DNA of 64,000 nucleotides from Streptomyces sp. NBC_00582 (GTDB lineage Bacteria > Actinomycetota > Actinomycetes > Streptomycetales > Streptomycetaceae). Shown one piece after another: positions 41,332 to 49,524 of the stretch; position 1 is the first letter of the stretch, and each line of letters starts with the position of its first letter. A program made the translations under genes and the position numbers. Below the pieces are notes generated by a model. That model had not been told where the DNA came from. It did not search any database and worked only from the letters and a program-made list of their open reading frames with translations. Location of the stretch: contig NZ_CP107772.1 of NCBI RefSeq assembly GCF_036345155.1, forward strand, positions 2,418,001 to 2,482,000. Direction: 5' to 3'.

Positions 41332-42728
41332 GCGGGCAGGCCGCCGCAGGGCGGTTCACGGTTCCGGTCGACGTGCACCTGATCCTGCTGCGCAACAGCC
41401 CCAAGGGCCAGCAGGTGCTGCTGGCACGGCGGGCCGGGCCCGTGTATGCGAAGGGGATGTGGCATCTGCCCTCGGGGCATCTGGACGGGCCGCACGAGGA
41501 CGTCGTCGACGGCGGACTGCGGGAGCTACGGGAGGAGACCGGTGTCGTGGCCGGCCGGGCGGACATCCGTGCGGCGCTCACCGTCCATCACCGCGCCCCG
41601 GCAGGCGGCGCCCGCGCCGGAGTGTTCCTGGTCGTGGTGGACTGGCAGGGCGAGCCGGAGATCACCGAGCCGGACCGGTGCGATGCGATGGACTGGTTCG
41701 CATGGGATGCGCTACCGGAGCCGATGGTGGCCTACTGCCGAGCCGGCCTCGACACCTTCCGCGCCCGCGCACGCCTGGCCGTGCACTTCCAACAGCCCGG
41801 CGATCCGATCGCCTACGATCCCGCCCTCGACCGGTTGCGCATCGTCGCCGACGCGCCCCTCCCCGCGAACGCGCTGGTACCGCAGGAGGCGGTCCGCGTC
41901 TTCGCCGAGCAGGCGGTAGGGCGGATCACCGACTGGACGGATGCCTCGTGGCCCCGCGAGAACAGCCGCGTGTGGCAGGCCACGGGCCGGTCCGGGGGCA
42001 CTTGGTACGTCAAGATCCACCAGAACGACCGCTTCCACGGGCGCGAGGTCAACGCGTACCGCTCGTGGACGCACGCACTCGGTTGGCACGCGCCGCGCCT
42101 GGTGGCCGCCGACGCGTCGCTGCGGGCGATCGTGGTGACCGCCCTGCCGGGCCGCAGCCTGCACGGAGCCGTCCTGGACCAGGCAACCGAGGTACGGGTG
42201 CACCGCGGGCTCGGCGAGCTGGCCGCTGCGTTCCACCACAGCGCCCCGCCCCGCACACCCCCCGCCGACCGCACCTCTCCCGCGGGGAAGTTGGAGCGTC
42301 ACCTGTCCGTCGCGCGCCCGTATCTCAACGACGGGGACGAAGAACTGCTGCGCGCGCTTGCCGCGCGGCATGCGGCCCTCCCCTCGATCGTCGAGGTGCC
42401 CACCCTCGGTGATCTGCAGCCGCGGAACGTGCTGCTCGCCGATGACGACAAGCTCGGCCTGTTCGACTTCGAGCGCGCCGAGTACGCGCCCGCGGTCCGT
42501 GACCTGGTGCGCCTCAGCGACCAGTGGCACGGTCGCCCCGACCTGGAGGAAGCCTTCCTGGACGGCTACGGCCGCACCCTCACCGCGGACGAGGTGGAGC
42601 TGTGGGAATGCGAGATGGGACTCGATGCGCTCTCCGGCATCCAGTTCGGCATGACCCACCACGATCCCGAACTCGTCGAGCGCGGCCACCGCACCCTGGC
42701 CCGCCTCCACCAACTCGCCCGTTCCTGA
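41328..42728 (+). CDS. NUDIX hydrolase fused to an APH-like kinase
   Basis: A 466-residue two-domain enzyme. Residues 12-145 are NUDIX: VDVHLILLRNSPKGQQVLLA and the box GHLDGPHEDVVDGGLRELRE-ETG at about 50-72. Residues 185-460 are an aminoglycoside-phosphotransferase fold: GGTWYVKIHQNDRFHGREVN in the N-lobe, the catalytic loop TLGDLQPRNVLLADDDK and FDFERAEYAPAV as metal motif. The canonical HGD is LGD, keeping the catalytic Asp and Asn but losing the His. The fusion suggests that hydrolysis of a nucleotide-linked substrate and phosphorylation are consecutive steps. GTG 41328 overlaps the previous stop. Confidence 0.88.
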   Translation: MSGQAAAGRFTVPVDVHLILLRNSPKGQQVLLARRAGPVYAKGMWHLPSGHLDGPHEDVVDGGLRELREETGVVAGRADIRAALTVHHRAPAGGARAGVFLVVVDWQGEPEITEPDRCDAMDWFAWDALPEPMVAYCRAGLDTFRARARLAVHFQQPGDPIAYDPALDRLRIVADAPLPANALVPQEAVRVFAEQAVGRITDWTDASWPRENSRVWQATGRSGGTWYVKIHQNDRFHGREVNAYRSWTHALGWHAPRLVAADASLRAIVVTALPGRSLHGAVLDQATEVRVHRGLGELAAAFHHSAPPRTPPADRTSPAGKLERHLSVARPYLNDGDEELLRALAARHAALPSIVEVPTLGDLQPRNVLLADDDKLGLFDFERAEYAPAVRDLVRLSDQWHGRPDLEEAFLDGYGRTLTADEVELWECEMGLDALSGIQFGMTHHDPELVERGHRTLARLHQLARS

Positions 42729-42766
42729 CCCCGTCCCACCGCCAACCGCCTGAAGGAGATGTCACG

Positions 42767-42907
42767 TTGGCCTACACCGAACAGAAGGAATGGGACGAGC
42801 ACTACTCCGGAGGACAGGGCTTCCGGCAGCTCGGGGACAGTGAGCGAGCCGTGCTGGCCGAGCATGTGCCCGCTCCCGCCGAGGACGGCCGCTCCCTCGG
42901 ACTGTGA
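42767..42907 (+). pseudogene. N-terminal stub of a SAM methyltransferase
   Basis: A 46-residue frame from TTG 42767, preceded by GAAGGAGATGTCACG. The product (AYTEQKEWDEHYSGGQGFRQ ... EHVPAPAEDGRSLGL) matches the start of class I methyltransferases up to the position where LDLGCGTG should follow; instead a TGA comes. The rest of the enzyme is missing downstream, where 42908-43123 holds no continuation. It has an intact ribosome site and may still be translated. Confidence 0.6.
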
Positions 42908-43123
42908 GGCAACTGCCCATGGAGCACGTCGCGATCACCAACCGTGGCGCCCTCATCCTCCCCGTAGCCCCAGCCCCAGTTCAGAAATGCCAGCGCATGC
43001 CCACCGACCGCATGACGACCACGGCGCTGCTCACCCAGGCGTGCCGAAGCACGTGAGCCATCCAGCGCCTCCTTTTCTCCCTCCCCTTTCTCTCCGTGCT
43101 CTTCACAGAAAGGTGATCATTAA

Positions 43124-43987
43124 ATGATTCATGCTGGCTTCTCCGTGACGACCGGGGAGCTTCCCGGTGGCGACCGCCCCAGCGAAGACCGCATCGTTCA
43201 GGCCCCGGGAGCGGTGATCGTCCTGGACGGAGTCTCCAATGTCTCGGACGATGAGCCCCGCGGAGGCTGGTACGCCGAGCTCCTCGGCAACCACGTGGCA
43301 TCAGTCCTCGCCGCCGACCCGCACGCCGACTTGCGGTATGTGCTCGAACAGGCCATCTCCGTGACGGTCCGGGAGCACGGCCTGGTCGCGGGATCATCCC
43401 CGGCTGCCACGGTCTCGATCGTGCGTCACGGGGGCGAGACGGTCGACGCGCTCGTCCTGGCGGACAGTCCCGTCGTGGCGCGCGCCATCAGTGGGGCGGT
43501 CGACCCGGTGCGGGACGACCGGCTCGCCTGCCTGGTCGCCGACCGCCCGGAGTGCGCGGAGTACCAGACGTGGCTGCGGGCCGGCCGAGGCTTCCAGGCA
43601 CCGGAACACCGCATCCTGCTCCAGAAGCTCAGGGCCCACCAGCTGCGCTACCTCAACAACGGCGCGCCAGGCGGCTACTGGGTCGCCGAAGCCGTCCCGG
43701 AGGCCGCCCGTCACGCGGTGGTGCGCTCGTGGCCAACCTCCCAGATTGCCGACATCCTCGTGATGACGGACGGGGCGAGCGCCGGTGTCGAGGATTACGG
43801 GCTGTATGCCACCTGGGATGACCTGGCCCACGCCTGTCTCACCGAGGGACCCGACAAGGTCGTCCGCGCGATTCATGACGCAGAGGCGGAAGATCCCGAT
43901 GGCCGACGCTGGCCTCGCTACAAGGTCTCGGACGACAAGGCGCTCGCCTGCCTCCGGTTCGCACCCGTCGCCCGCTCGGTCGGATGA
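43124..43987 (+). CDS. PP2C-like phosphatase
   Basis: A 287-residue protein resembling PP2C-family Ser/Thr phosphatases: SEDRIVQAPGAVIVLDGVSN at the first metal site (Glu-Asp and Asp-Gly), GSSPAATVSIVRHGGETVDA in the central sheet, VLADSPVVARAI, and DILVMTDGASAGVEDYG with a late Asp-Gly pair and VSDDKALACLRF with the last Asp. Length is normal for a single domain. It lacks a membrane anchor or sensory domain, so it may act on a small molecule or on a protein in this gene set. ATG 43124 follows AGAAAGGTGATCATTAA. Confidence 0.78.
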   Translation: MIHAGFSVTTGELPGGDRPSEDRIVQAPGAVIVLDGVSNVSDDEPRGGWYAELLGNHVASVLAADPHADLRYVLEQAISVTVREHGLVAGSSPAATVSIVRHGGETVDALVLADSPVVARAISGAVDPVRDDRLACLVADRPECAEYQTWLRAGRGFQAPEHRILLQKLRAHQLRYLNNGAPGGYWVAEAVPEAARHAVVRSWPTSQIADILVMTDGASAGVEDYGLYATWDDLAHACLTEGPDKVVRAIHDAEAEDPDGRRWPRYKVSDDKALACLRFAPVARSVG

Positions 43988-44300
43988 CACTGTCCGACGC
44001 AGGCCCTGGCCGACGACGTCCTGGCACACCACGCAGGAACGCCTGTCCGCGATCGACCCTCCCTGCACGACGCGGAGTCAAATCGTGAGTGAACTGGGAG
44101 CAGACCATCGCCCCCAGCGCGGGGGCATCCTCAGCGCCACGCCCTCTGCGATCACCGGACTCCAGGAATCCCACACATGACCACCCTCTGCGGCCGGGCT
44201 CGTGGCCGGCCCCACAGCACGAGCCCAGCCAGCAGCATGTGGGGCGCATCGTCAGCCAGCGCCCGTGCCCATCAGCCACCAGCCGACAGAAGGAGGGGAT
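43988..44300. other. Intergenic region with a hairpin
   Basis: No gene seen in 313 nt. A hairpin at 44110-44126 (GCCCCC / GGGGGC, 5-nt loop) could end the PP2C transcript. GAAGGAGGGG at 44290-44299 is the ribosome site of the next gene. Confidence 0.4.
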
Positions 44301-45281
44301 TTGCCCACGCTACGTCTCGCCAACCTCAACGCCTACAAGCTCACCCCCGCTACCAGGACCACCAGTTCCTGGACCGCCCGGGTCAACGCCATCCAGGAAA
44401 TCAACCCGGATATCCTCGCCCTGCAGGAAGTCGTCATCGACGAGAGCACCACCAGCCGGGATGCCTGGGAGCAGCAGGCCGCCGAGCTCATCCAGGAACT
44501 CGCCGACCAGTGTGGTCTGACGGCGCAGGTGGGCACGACCGCCGGGCACCCGCACGGCACCGCCATGGCCGCGAACTGGCACCGCCCCTGGTGGACCGCG
44601 ATCCTGTGGAACCCGGACACGGTTCAGCTGATCGAGAACTCCTACCGTCCGTACGGGGCACCGGACTTCTGGCATGGCTGCACGACCGCCCGCTTCGATG
44701 TCGGCGCCCCGGAGCCGGTGCTCATGGCCAGCTACCACGGCGACCCCTTCCGCCCGGACTTCCGCAGCAACGAGGCACTGCGTCTGAAGGGAACCTTTCG
44801 GCAGACCGGAGGTGTGAAGCCCGGGTTCCTGGTCGGTGATTTCAACAGCCTGTCTGCGGCCAAAGTCCGGCGGTTCGGCGTCTTCCGCCGCTACTACGAC
44901 CGCAACGTCTACCGACGCCAACGCCACGACGATCTCGAATTCCAGGTGTATCCCCGCTCGATCGGGCGGTGGTGGCGCCCCAATGTGCCCAACCGCGAAC
45001 AGACCAAACTGCTTCTGCGCCGCGGGTACATGGTTGACGTGGCCGCACACCTCAAGGCGCCGTGGCAGCCGACCGTCGGGCACTGGGAGGACGGGCGAGG
45101 CGATCCCGATCCCTGGGGTAAGAGGCGTATCGACCTCATCCTGGCCACCCGGTCCATCGCCCCCGCACTCACGGGCTACCACACCCACAAGAGCACGGCT
45201 GCCGAGAAGGCAGCTGACCACCTCCCGGTCTACGTCGACTTCGATCCCAGCAAGATCACAACTGAGGGAGGAAAACGGTGA
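44301..45281 (+). CDS. Endonuclease/exonuclease/phosphatase-family protein
   Basis: A 326-residue EEP-fold enzyme from TTG 44301. Family motifs: LRLANLNAYKL (Asn of motif 1), DILALQEVVIDES (metal-binding Glu), VLMASYHGDPF, FLVGDFNSLSAAKVRRFG (catalytic GDFN) and AEKAADHLPVYVDFD (catalytic His in SDHLP-type loop). RIDLILATRSI is the expected RIDYI element. The fold covers DNases, phosphodiesterases and lipid or sugar phosphatases; there is no signal peptide, so a cytosolic substrate is likely. It is last in the 36-45 kb forward gene set. Confidence 0.87.
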   Translation: MPTLRLANLNAYKLTPATRTTSSWTARVNAIQEINPDILALQEVVIDESTTSRDAWEQQAAELIQELADQCGLTAQVGTTAGHPHGTAMAANWHRPWWTAILWNPDTVQLIENSYRPYGAPDFWHGCTTARFDVGAPEPVLMASYHGDPFRPDFRSNEALRLKGTFRQTGGVKPGFLVGDFNSLSAAKVRRFGVFRRYYDRNVYRRQRHDDLEFQVYPRSIGRWWRPNVPNREQTKLLLRRGYMVDVAAHLKAPWQPTVGHWEDGRGDPDPWGKRRIDLILATRSIAPALTGYHTHKSTAAEKAADHLPVYVDFDPSKITTEGGKR

Positions 45282-45323
45282 GACGCCCCGTGCCCGCCCG
45301 GAGACCGACGACAACCCCGGCAG

Positions 45324-45878
45324 CTAGCCAAGCCGGACCTCTTCGACGACGTCCCACGTGTAGTACCCCCGGTCGGGGAGCTGGTACTGGTTGACGAGAT
45401 GGACACGGTCGACCGTGATGTCCACCCGCGGGGGCCGCAGCGCGCGCAGCGCCCGGTTGAGGTCCCGATCGGGGAGGTCCTGACGCGCATACGCCAGCGA
45501 CGCATGGGCCCAAAAACGCAGCTCAGGGGGCCTAAGAGTGATTCCCGGAACCTTCTCCATCGCTGCCCGGGCGCGGCCATTGAGCTCGGCCATCCCGTCC
45601 TCCGGATAGACGGCGACCGTGATCGCAGTGACCCCAGGCCACACCGGGCCAAGCTGGACCCGGAACGGCTCCATGCCAGCCAGCTCCTCGTGCAGGGTGC
45701 CTCGCAGCTTGTCCATCTGGCCGTCGTCGACGGCATGGTGAATGCCCTGGACCGTGGAGTGCAGCCACTCCTCGGGGATCACATCTTGCTGGGGACGAAG
45801 AAGTTCTCCAACGCCGTACTCCTGTCTGTCTCGTTGAGGATGCCGTTCTGGACGGTAGCGGCCGGGAGCGTGGCGCAC
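45324..45878 (-). CDS. 2H phosphoesterase (2'-5' RNA ligase superfamily)
   Basis: The two His-x-Ser/Thr motifs are WLHSTVQGI and WAHASLAYA, spaced as in 2H phosphoesterases, which act on cyclic phosphodiesters of RNA or small molecules. GTG 45878 gives a normal 184 residues; the frame remains open to 46277 without homology. The N-terminal part (GRYRPERHPQRDRQEYGVGE) is less certain, and an alternative frame there also looks open, so a start nearer the WLHST motif or a small frameshift cannot be excluded. Converges with the EEP gene. Confidence 0.72.
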   Translation of the reverse strand: MRHAPGRYRPERHPQRDRQEYGVGELLRPQQDVIPEEWLHSTVQGIHHAVDDGQMDKLRGTLHEELAGMEPFRVQLGPVWPGVTAITVAVYPEDGMAELNGRARAAMEKVPGITLRPPELRFWAHASLAYARQDLPDRDLNRALRALRPPRVDITVDRVHLVNQYQLPDRGYYTWDVVEEVRLG

Positions 45879-46361
45879 GGGCAGTTCACGAAACGTCCGG
45901 GACCGGAAGCGCCGGGGTCTCTTTCTATGTCTCGCCGTGGGCCGTACGCCCACTCTTCGTCGTGGGGCGGAGACCCTGGTGGGTCCCCCCTTCAGCTGCC
46001 CCCGCGTCACGATCTGCCTCTCGGCAGAGCCGTGCTTTTCGCCAACTGCGAATCGCGTCCCGGGAACTCTGTCGGATGTCAGCGCAGGTAGTCCGCCTCT
46101 GACGAGCAGCGAATCGGATCGGATCCACCCCACAGGCGCCCCGAGTTGGTGCTGCAGGAAGTACGAAACCTCAAGGTCACAGCGCCGGGCAGAGAGGATT
46201 CCCCTGCCGTGAGCAGGGTGGTGGGGCTGCTCTGGCCGGTTTGCTGGTGCTGCGGGCCGATCACCGTGATGCTCCATCAGTTTTTGTCAGTGGCCGCTGA
46301 TACACCCATATGCAGGAGGGCAGCCTCATCAGGTTGCCAGGTCACAGGAGGGGGAAAGCGC
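45879..46361. other. Intergenic region before the membrane nuclease genes
   Basis: About 480 nt without a supported gene. Several frames are open but give Arg/Pro-rich translations. GGAGGGGGAAAGCGC just before 46362 is the ribosome site of the small membrane protein. Confidence 0.4.
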
Positions 46362-46562
46362 ATGCCGCCGGAGGGGTATCACGTCGTTCGTCAGCACATC
46401 CGTCGTAATCCGAAGTCGCGAGCAAAGAAGCTGGGCGGCTGGACGATCGCGGGCATCGCCGCCTTCGTCTGGCTGTGGGGGCAGGTCTTCGGGTTCGGCG
46501 AGGCCGCGACAGATGAACCGGCATCTCCCGCGCCGTCGGTGTCGGCCTCGCCGAACCGGTGA
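46362..46562 (+). CDS. Small membrane protein leading the nuclease pair
   Basis: A 66-residue protein (MPPEGYHVVRQHIRRNPKSR...). After a basic N-terminus, residues 27-47 (IAGIAAFVWLWGQVFGFG) form one transmembrane helix, then an acidic/Ser-Pro tail. The basic start suggests an N-in orientation. Its stop overlaps the start of the first nuclease gene (GTGA), so it is cotranslated and probably part of the same module. Confidence 0.68.
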   Translation: MPPEGYHVVRQHIRRNPKSRAKKLGGWTIAGIAAFVWLWGQVFGFGEAATDEPASPAPSVSASPNR

Positions 46563-47242
46563 GCGGCATCCGGCTGCGATGGCGCAGGCCCCGCGGTCGC
46601 CACGAGCAGGTGGCGGCCATCCTCGTCGCCGTGGCGGTGGCCACCATGCTGGTGAAGGCAGCTGGCGCCGCGTGGGACGCGGTGGTCCGTGGGTGGCCGC
46701 TCGCGGTCGCACTGGCCGCCGCGGGACTGGTTGGTCTCGTCTGGTACGGGCTGCGGGAGGTTCGCCGACAGCGGGCGCAGGCCGCGCTGGTCGCGGTACT
46801 GCAGATTCCGCTGTCACAGATCGATGCTCTGACCGATGAGGAATTCGAGTTTGCGCTGCGCGATCTACTCGTCCGCGACGGCTGGTCAGCACGGAAGGTC
46901 GGACAGAAGGGCGACCAGGCCGCCGACGTCATCGGCCGGCACGTCCAGCGGGGCCGGATCGTGCTGCAGGCCAAGCACACCACCGTCGGCGGCAAAGTCG
47001 ACTCCAAGGTGATGTACCAGGTCAAGGGAACCGCCGGCCCGGTCCACCGAGCCGACATCGCCGTCGTCGTCACCAACGGCGGCTTCACCCGGGACGCGAA
47101 GGAATGGGGTGAGCGGCATCGGGTCCACTGGGTCGACCGCGAGCGGCTGCGGCAGTGGGCCGAAGAAGGCGTCCCGCTCCACACCCTGCTGCGCCTGCCC
47201 GTCCGCAGGCCGCGCAGGACCGCCGTTCGACGCGCCGCGTAG
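46559..47242 (+). CDS. Membrane-anchored Mrr-like nuclease 1
   Basis: A 227-residue protein. Two hydrophobic segments at the N-terminus (VAAILVAVAVATMLVKAAGA; PLAVALAAAGLVGLVWYGLR) anchor it. The C-terminal domain is Mrr-type: FALRDLLVRDGWSARKVGQK, GDQAADVIGRHVQRGRIVLQ and AKHTTVGGKVDSKVMYQVKG, giving D...QAK as the PD-(D/E)xK core (Asp of AADVI, Gln and Lys of LQAKH), then ADIAVVVTNGGFTRDAKEWG. Such domains cleave DNA, often modified DNA. It is coupled to the small membrane protein upstream; a second related nuclease follows 41 nt later. Confidence 0.85.
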   Translation: MSGIRLRWRRPRGRHEQVAAILVAVAVATMLVKAAGAAWDAVVRGWPLAVALAAAGLVGLVWYGLREVRRQRAQAALVAVLQIPLSQIDALTDEEFEFALRDLLVRDGWSARKVGQKGDQAADVIGRHVQRGRIVLQAKHTTVGGKVDSKVMYQVKGTAGPVHRADIAVVVTNGGFTRDAKEWGERHRVHWVDRERLRQWAEEGVPLHTLLRLPVRRPRRTAVRRAA

Positions 47243-47283
47243 CGGCACGCCGAAAGACCTTGTCAGAGCAGAGAGGGGGAACG

Positions 47284-48027
47284 GTGTTCGACGAGGACGG
47301 GTCGCTGGACCCGGTGCTGAAGTTCATCCTCGGGCTCATCCTCGCCGTGGCCATCGCCAAAGTCGCCTGGAAGTGGCTGACCGAGGACGCATGGCACTGG
47401 GTGAGCGTGGACGTATGGGGCTGGATCAGCGACGACGTGTGGGGGTGGCTGATCGGACACCCCTGGTGGTTCGCACTGATCATCCTCGGGACGCTTGTGC
47501 TGCTGTGCTTCGTATTCTTCTCAGACCGGACGGTCTACGTCTACTACAGCGACGCAGGCGACGACGGCGGGGACGAGACGTACGACAGCAAGCCGGTCAT
47601 GGCGGCGCCCACGGTCCTGACCTTCAAGATGAAGCAGCTCGCCGCGATGACCGCAGACGGCTTCGAGCAAGCGTGCGCCGACCTGCTCGCGCGGGACGGG
47701 TTCATGCGCGCTCGCCGCGTCGGCGGCTCCGGAGACCTCGGCGCGGACGTCGTGGCCTGGGACGACGACAACCGCAAGATCGTTCTGCAGTGCAAGCAGT
47801 ACAGCGGTCCCGTCGGGTCGGGAGCGGTGCAGAAGTTCAACGGCACCGCGGTTCCCGAGCATCACGCAGACGTGGCTGTGATCGTCGCCCTCAACGGGTT
47901 CACCAAGCCCGGGGCCGACTTCGCCCGACGTCACGGGATCATGCTCATGGGGCGGCCGGAGCTGAAACGCTGGGCGCACGGCGAGCACCTGTACGCGGTC
48001 GTCGAGGAAGAGCACTCGCCCGCATAG
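47284..48027 (+). CDS. Membrane-anchored Mrr-like nuclease 2
   Basis: A 247-residue protein from GTG 47284, after GAGAGGGGGAAC. Hydrophobic helices at about 12-28 (LKFILGLILAVAIAKVAWKW) and 58-80 (WWFALIILGTLVLLCFVFF) flank a Trp-rich repeat (WHWVSVDVWGWISDDVWGWL). The Mrr domain has GFEQACADLLARDGFMRARR, GGSGDLGADVVAWDDDNRKI and VLQCKQYSGPVGSGAVQKFN, that is D...QxK, then ADVAVIVALNGFTKPGADFA. It is a diverged paralogue of nuclease 1. Paired membrane-bound Mrr proteins suggest a barrier to incoming DNA. Confidence 0.87.
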   Translation: MFDEDGSLDPVLKFILGLILAVAIAKVAWKWLTEDAWHWVSVDVWGWISDDVWGWLIGHPWWFALIILGTLVLLCFVFFSDRTVYVYYSDAGDDGGDETYDSKPVMAAPTVLTFKMKQLAAMTADGFEQACADLLARDGFMRARRVGGSGDLGADVVAWDDDNRKIVLQCKQYSGPVGSGAVQKFNGTAVPEHHADVAVIVALNGFTKPGADFARRHGIMLMGRPELKRWAHGEHLYAVVEEEHSPA

Positions 48028-48044
48028 ACGGCCACCGTCTGAGC

Positions 48045-48185
48045 GTGCACGGGCACACCGTTCGTGGTCTCTCCGCGAGCACCACGCCCGCGGAGACGGA
48101 GGCCGCCCTGGACCGACTTGAACGGGGACGGTTTGATGTCGGCTACATCAATCAACTGCGAGACCGGGCCGTCCCAGCCCCGTGA
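48045..48185 (+). CDS. Possible 46-residue protein after the nucleases
   Basis: A short frame from GTG 48045 (MHGHTVRGLSASTTPAETEA ... RLERGRFDVGYINQLRD). The helical, coding-like composition is better than chance, but the start lacks a strong ribosome site. It may be a remnant of a longer gene or a small partner. Confidence 0.3.
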   Translation: MHGHTVRGLSASTTPAETEAALDRLERGRFDVGYINQLRDRAVPAP

Positions 48186-48195
48186 CGGCCCGGGG
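48167..48195. terminator. Bidirectional hairpin between convergent genes
   Basis: Arms CCCCG (48178-48182) and CGGGG (48191-48195) enclose an 8-nt loop, and overlapping arms GGGCCGT / ACGGCCC give an alternative pairing. Position between the nuclease gene and the DUF397 gene, which converge, fits a shared terminator. Confidence 0.5.
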
Positions 48196-48228
48196 CGGTC
48201 TCACCTCTTCCTGACGTCCGTCAGATTC

Positions 48229-48459
48229 TCAGGGGCGGCGGAGTTCCCCCCGCATGATGCCGTCAACGAAGGCGTCGTATTCGGCGTCGGTATACAGGTG
48301 CGCGGGTTTCTCCGGAGCCTTCGAATCTCGCAGGGCCACGATGCCCTGGTCGAGGAAGGCGATCTCGACGCAGGTCTGGCCGCCGCTGCTGGCGCTCTGC
48401 CAGCGGGCACTGGCGAGCTGGCTCTCGATCCAGGCCGGGTCGAGGGCTTTCTTGTTCAT
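48229..48459 (-). CDS. DUF397 protein
   Basis: A 76-residue DUF397 protein: WIESQLASARWQSASSGGQT, CVEIAFLDQGIVALRDSK and TDAEYDAFVDGIMRGELR. In streptomycetes DUF397 proteins pair with an Scr1-type XRE regulator as small antagonists or partners (WhiJ/AbaA-like loci). It starts inside the XRE stop (ATGA), so the pair is coupled. Confidence 0.9.
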   Translation of the reverse strand: MNKKALDPAWIESQLASARWQSASSGGQTCVEIAFLDQGIVALRDSKAPEKPAHLYTDAEYDAFVDGIMRGELRRP

Positions 48460-49316
48460 GAAGCGAGTTCCTTGGCGATGGTGTCGAGGAGAGACAGCGA
48501 GGCGTTCGGCGACAGGGCGTCGGATTTCAGGTGGTCGCTGGTGGTGCGGTAGATCTCCACAGTGTCCGGCTCGTTGAGGTGCAGTAGCGCGCGGATGGCC
48601 TCGATGACGGCAGTGTCGCGCCCCGTGGGGAAGGTCATCAGCATGAACGGCCCGTCCATGCCGGCGTGTGCTCCGGCATGGAAGGGCAGGACTTGGAGGG
48701 TGATGTTCGGGTCGGTCCGGGCGAGGTGGATCAGGTGCTCGACCTGGCCCCGGGCGACGCCGGGGCCTCCGACCTCCTGCCGCAGCAGCCCTTCGGGCAG
48801 AACGGCCCAGATCTTGAGCCGGGGTTCGCGGTCCAGCATGTGCAACCGGTGTTCGCGGCGCATCGCGACGAAGCGGTCGATCTCTTCTGCCGTCTTCCAT
48901 GCCCGGCTGCCTTCAATGACGGCCCGCTCGTACTCCTCGGTTTGCAGGAGGGCGTGCAGGACTACCGGGTTCCACACGAACAGGCTGCTGGCTTCCTCGA
49001 TTTCGGACAGGTAGTCGCCGAGCGGGTCGTTGACCACGCCTTCGAAGCGCTGCCACCAGTCCGGCTCGCCGGCCTTGCGGACCAGTTCGCGCCACTGCTC
49101 GCGCACGGCCGGGTCGTCGATGCCCAGGACCTCGAAGAAGTGCGGGAGCTGCTGAATCTTGACGCCCTGCGTGCCCTTCTCGATCTTGCTGACCGTGGAG
49201 AGCGCCTTGTAGCCAAGTTGCCGGGCCGCTTCCTCCTGGGTCCAGCCGAGCGCCTCGCGCGTGCGCCGGATCTCCGCGCCCAGGCGCCTGCGCCTCGGGG
49301 TCGGTTCAACGGGCAT
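48456..49316 (-). CDS. XRE regulator with Scr1-type (DUF5753) domain
   Basis: A 286-residue regulator. An HTH at about 10-65 (LGAEIRRTREALGWTQEEAA; ALSTVSKIEKGTQGVKI) is followed by the Scr1/DUF5753 domain (YLSEIEEASSLFVWNPVVLH; LLRQEVGGPGVARGQVEHLI; QVLPFHAGAHAGMDGPFMLM). ATG 49316 follows ACAGGAGGCGCGG. With the DUF397 gene downstream and the divergent ATPase 208 nt away it forms the usual WhiJ-type trio, thought to control development and antibiotic production. Confidence 0.93.
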   Translation of the reverse strand: MPVEPTPRRRRLGAEIRRTREALGWTQEEAARQLGYKALSTVSKIEKGTQGVKIQQLPHFFEVLGIDDPAVREQWRELVRKAGEPDWWQRFEGVVNDPLGDYLSEIEEASSLFVWNPVVLHALLQTEEYERAVIEGSRAWKTAEEIDRFVAMRREHRLHMLDREPRLKIWAVLPEGLLRQEVGGPGVARGQVEHLIHLARTDPNITLQVLPFHAGAHAGMDGPFMLMTFPTGRDTAVIEAIRALLHLNEPDTVEIYRTTSDHLKSDALSPNASLSLLDTIAKELAS

Positions 49317-49524
49317 CCGCGCCTCCTGTCTCTGGGGAAAGAGTAGTACCCAGGACGGGCTATGAATACATCAAGCCCTCCGAAGGGAAAGACTTTCCTT
49401 GATGGCACTCTTGCCCTTCGGCGAGGCCGGGTTCATTATCGAGGCTCGACATACGGAGAGCACTCTCTCAAGTGCAGAGCGCTACCGGTGTCGTGCCTGC
49501 CTGCCGTGCCGCTTGGAGGGGTCG

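Noticed and set aside
45324..46277. Full 317-residue version of the 2H phosphoesterase
   Set aside because: The first 130 residues are Arg/Pro-rich without homology; 2H proteins are about 180 residues, so GTG 45878 was preferred.
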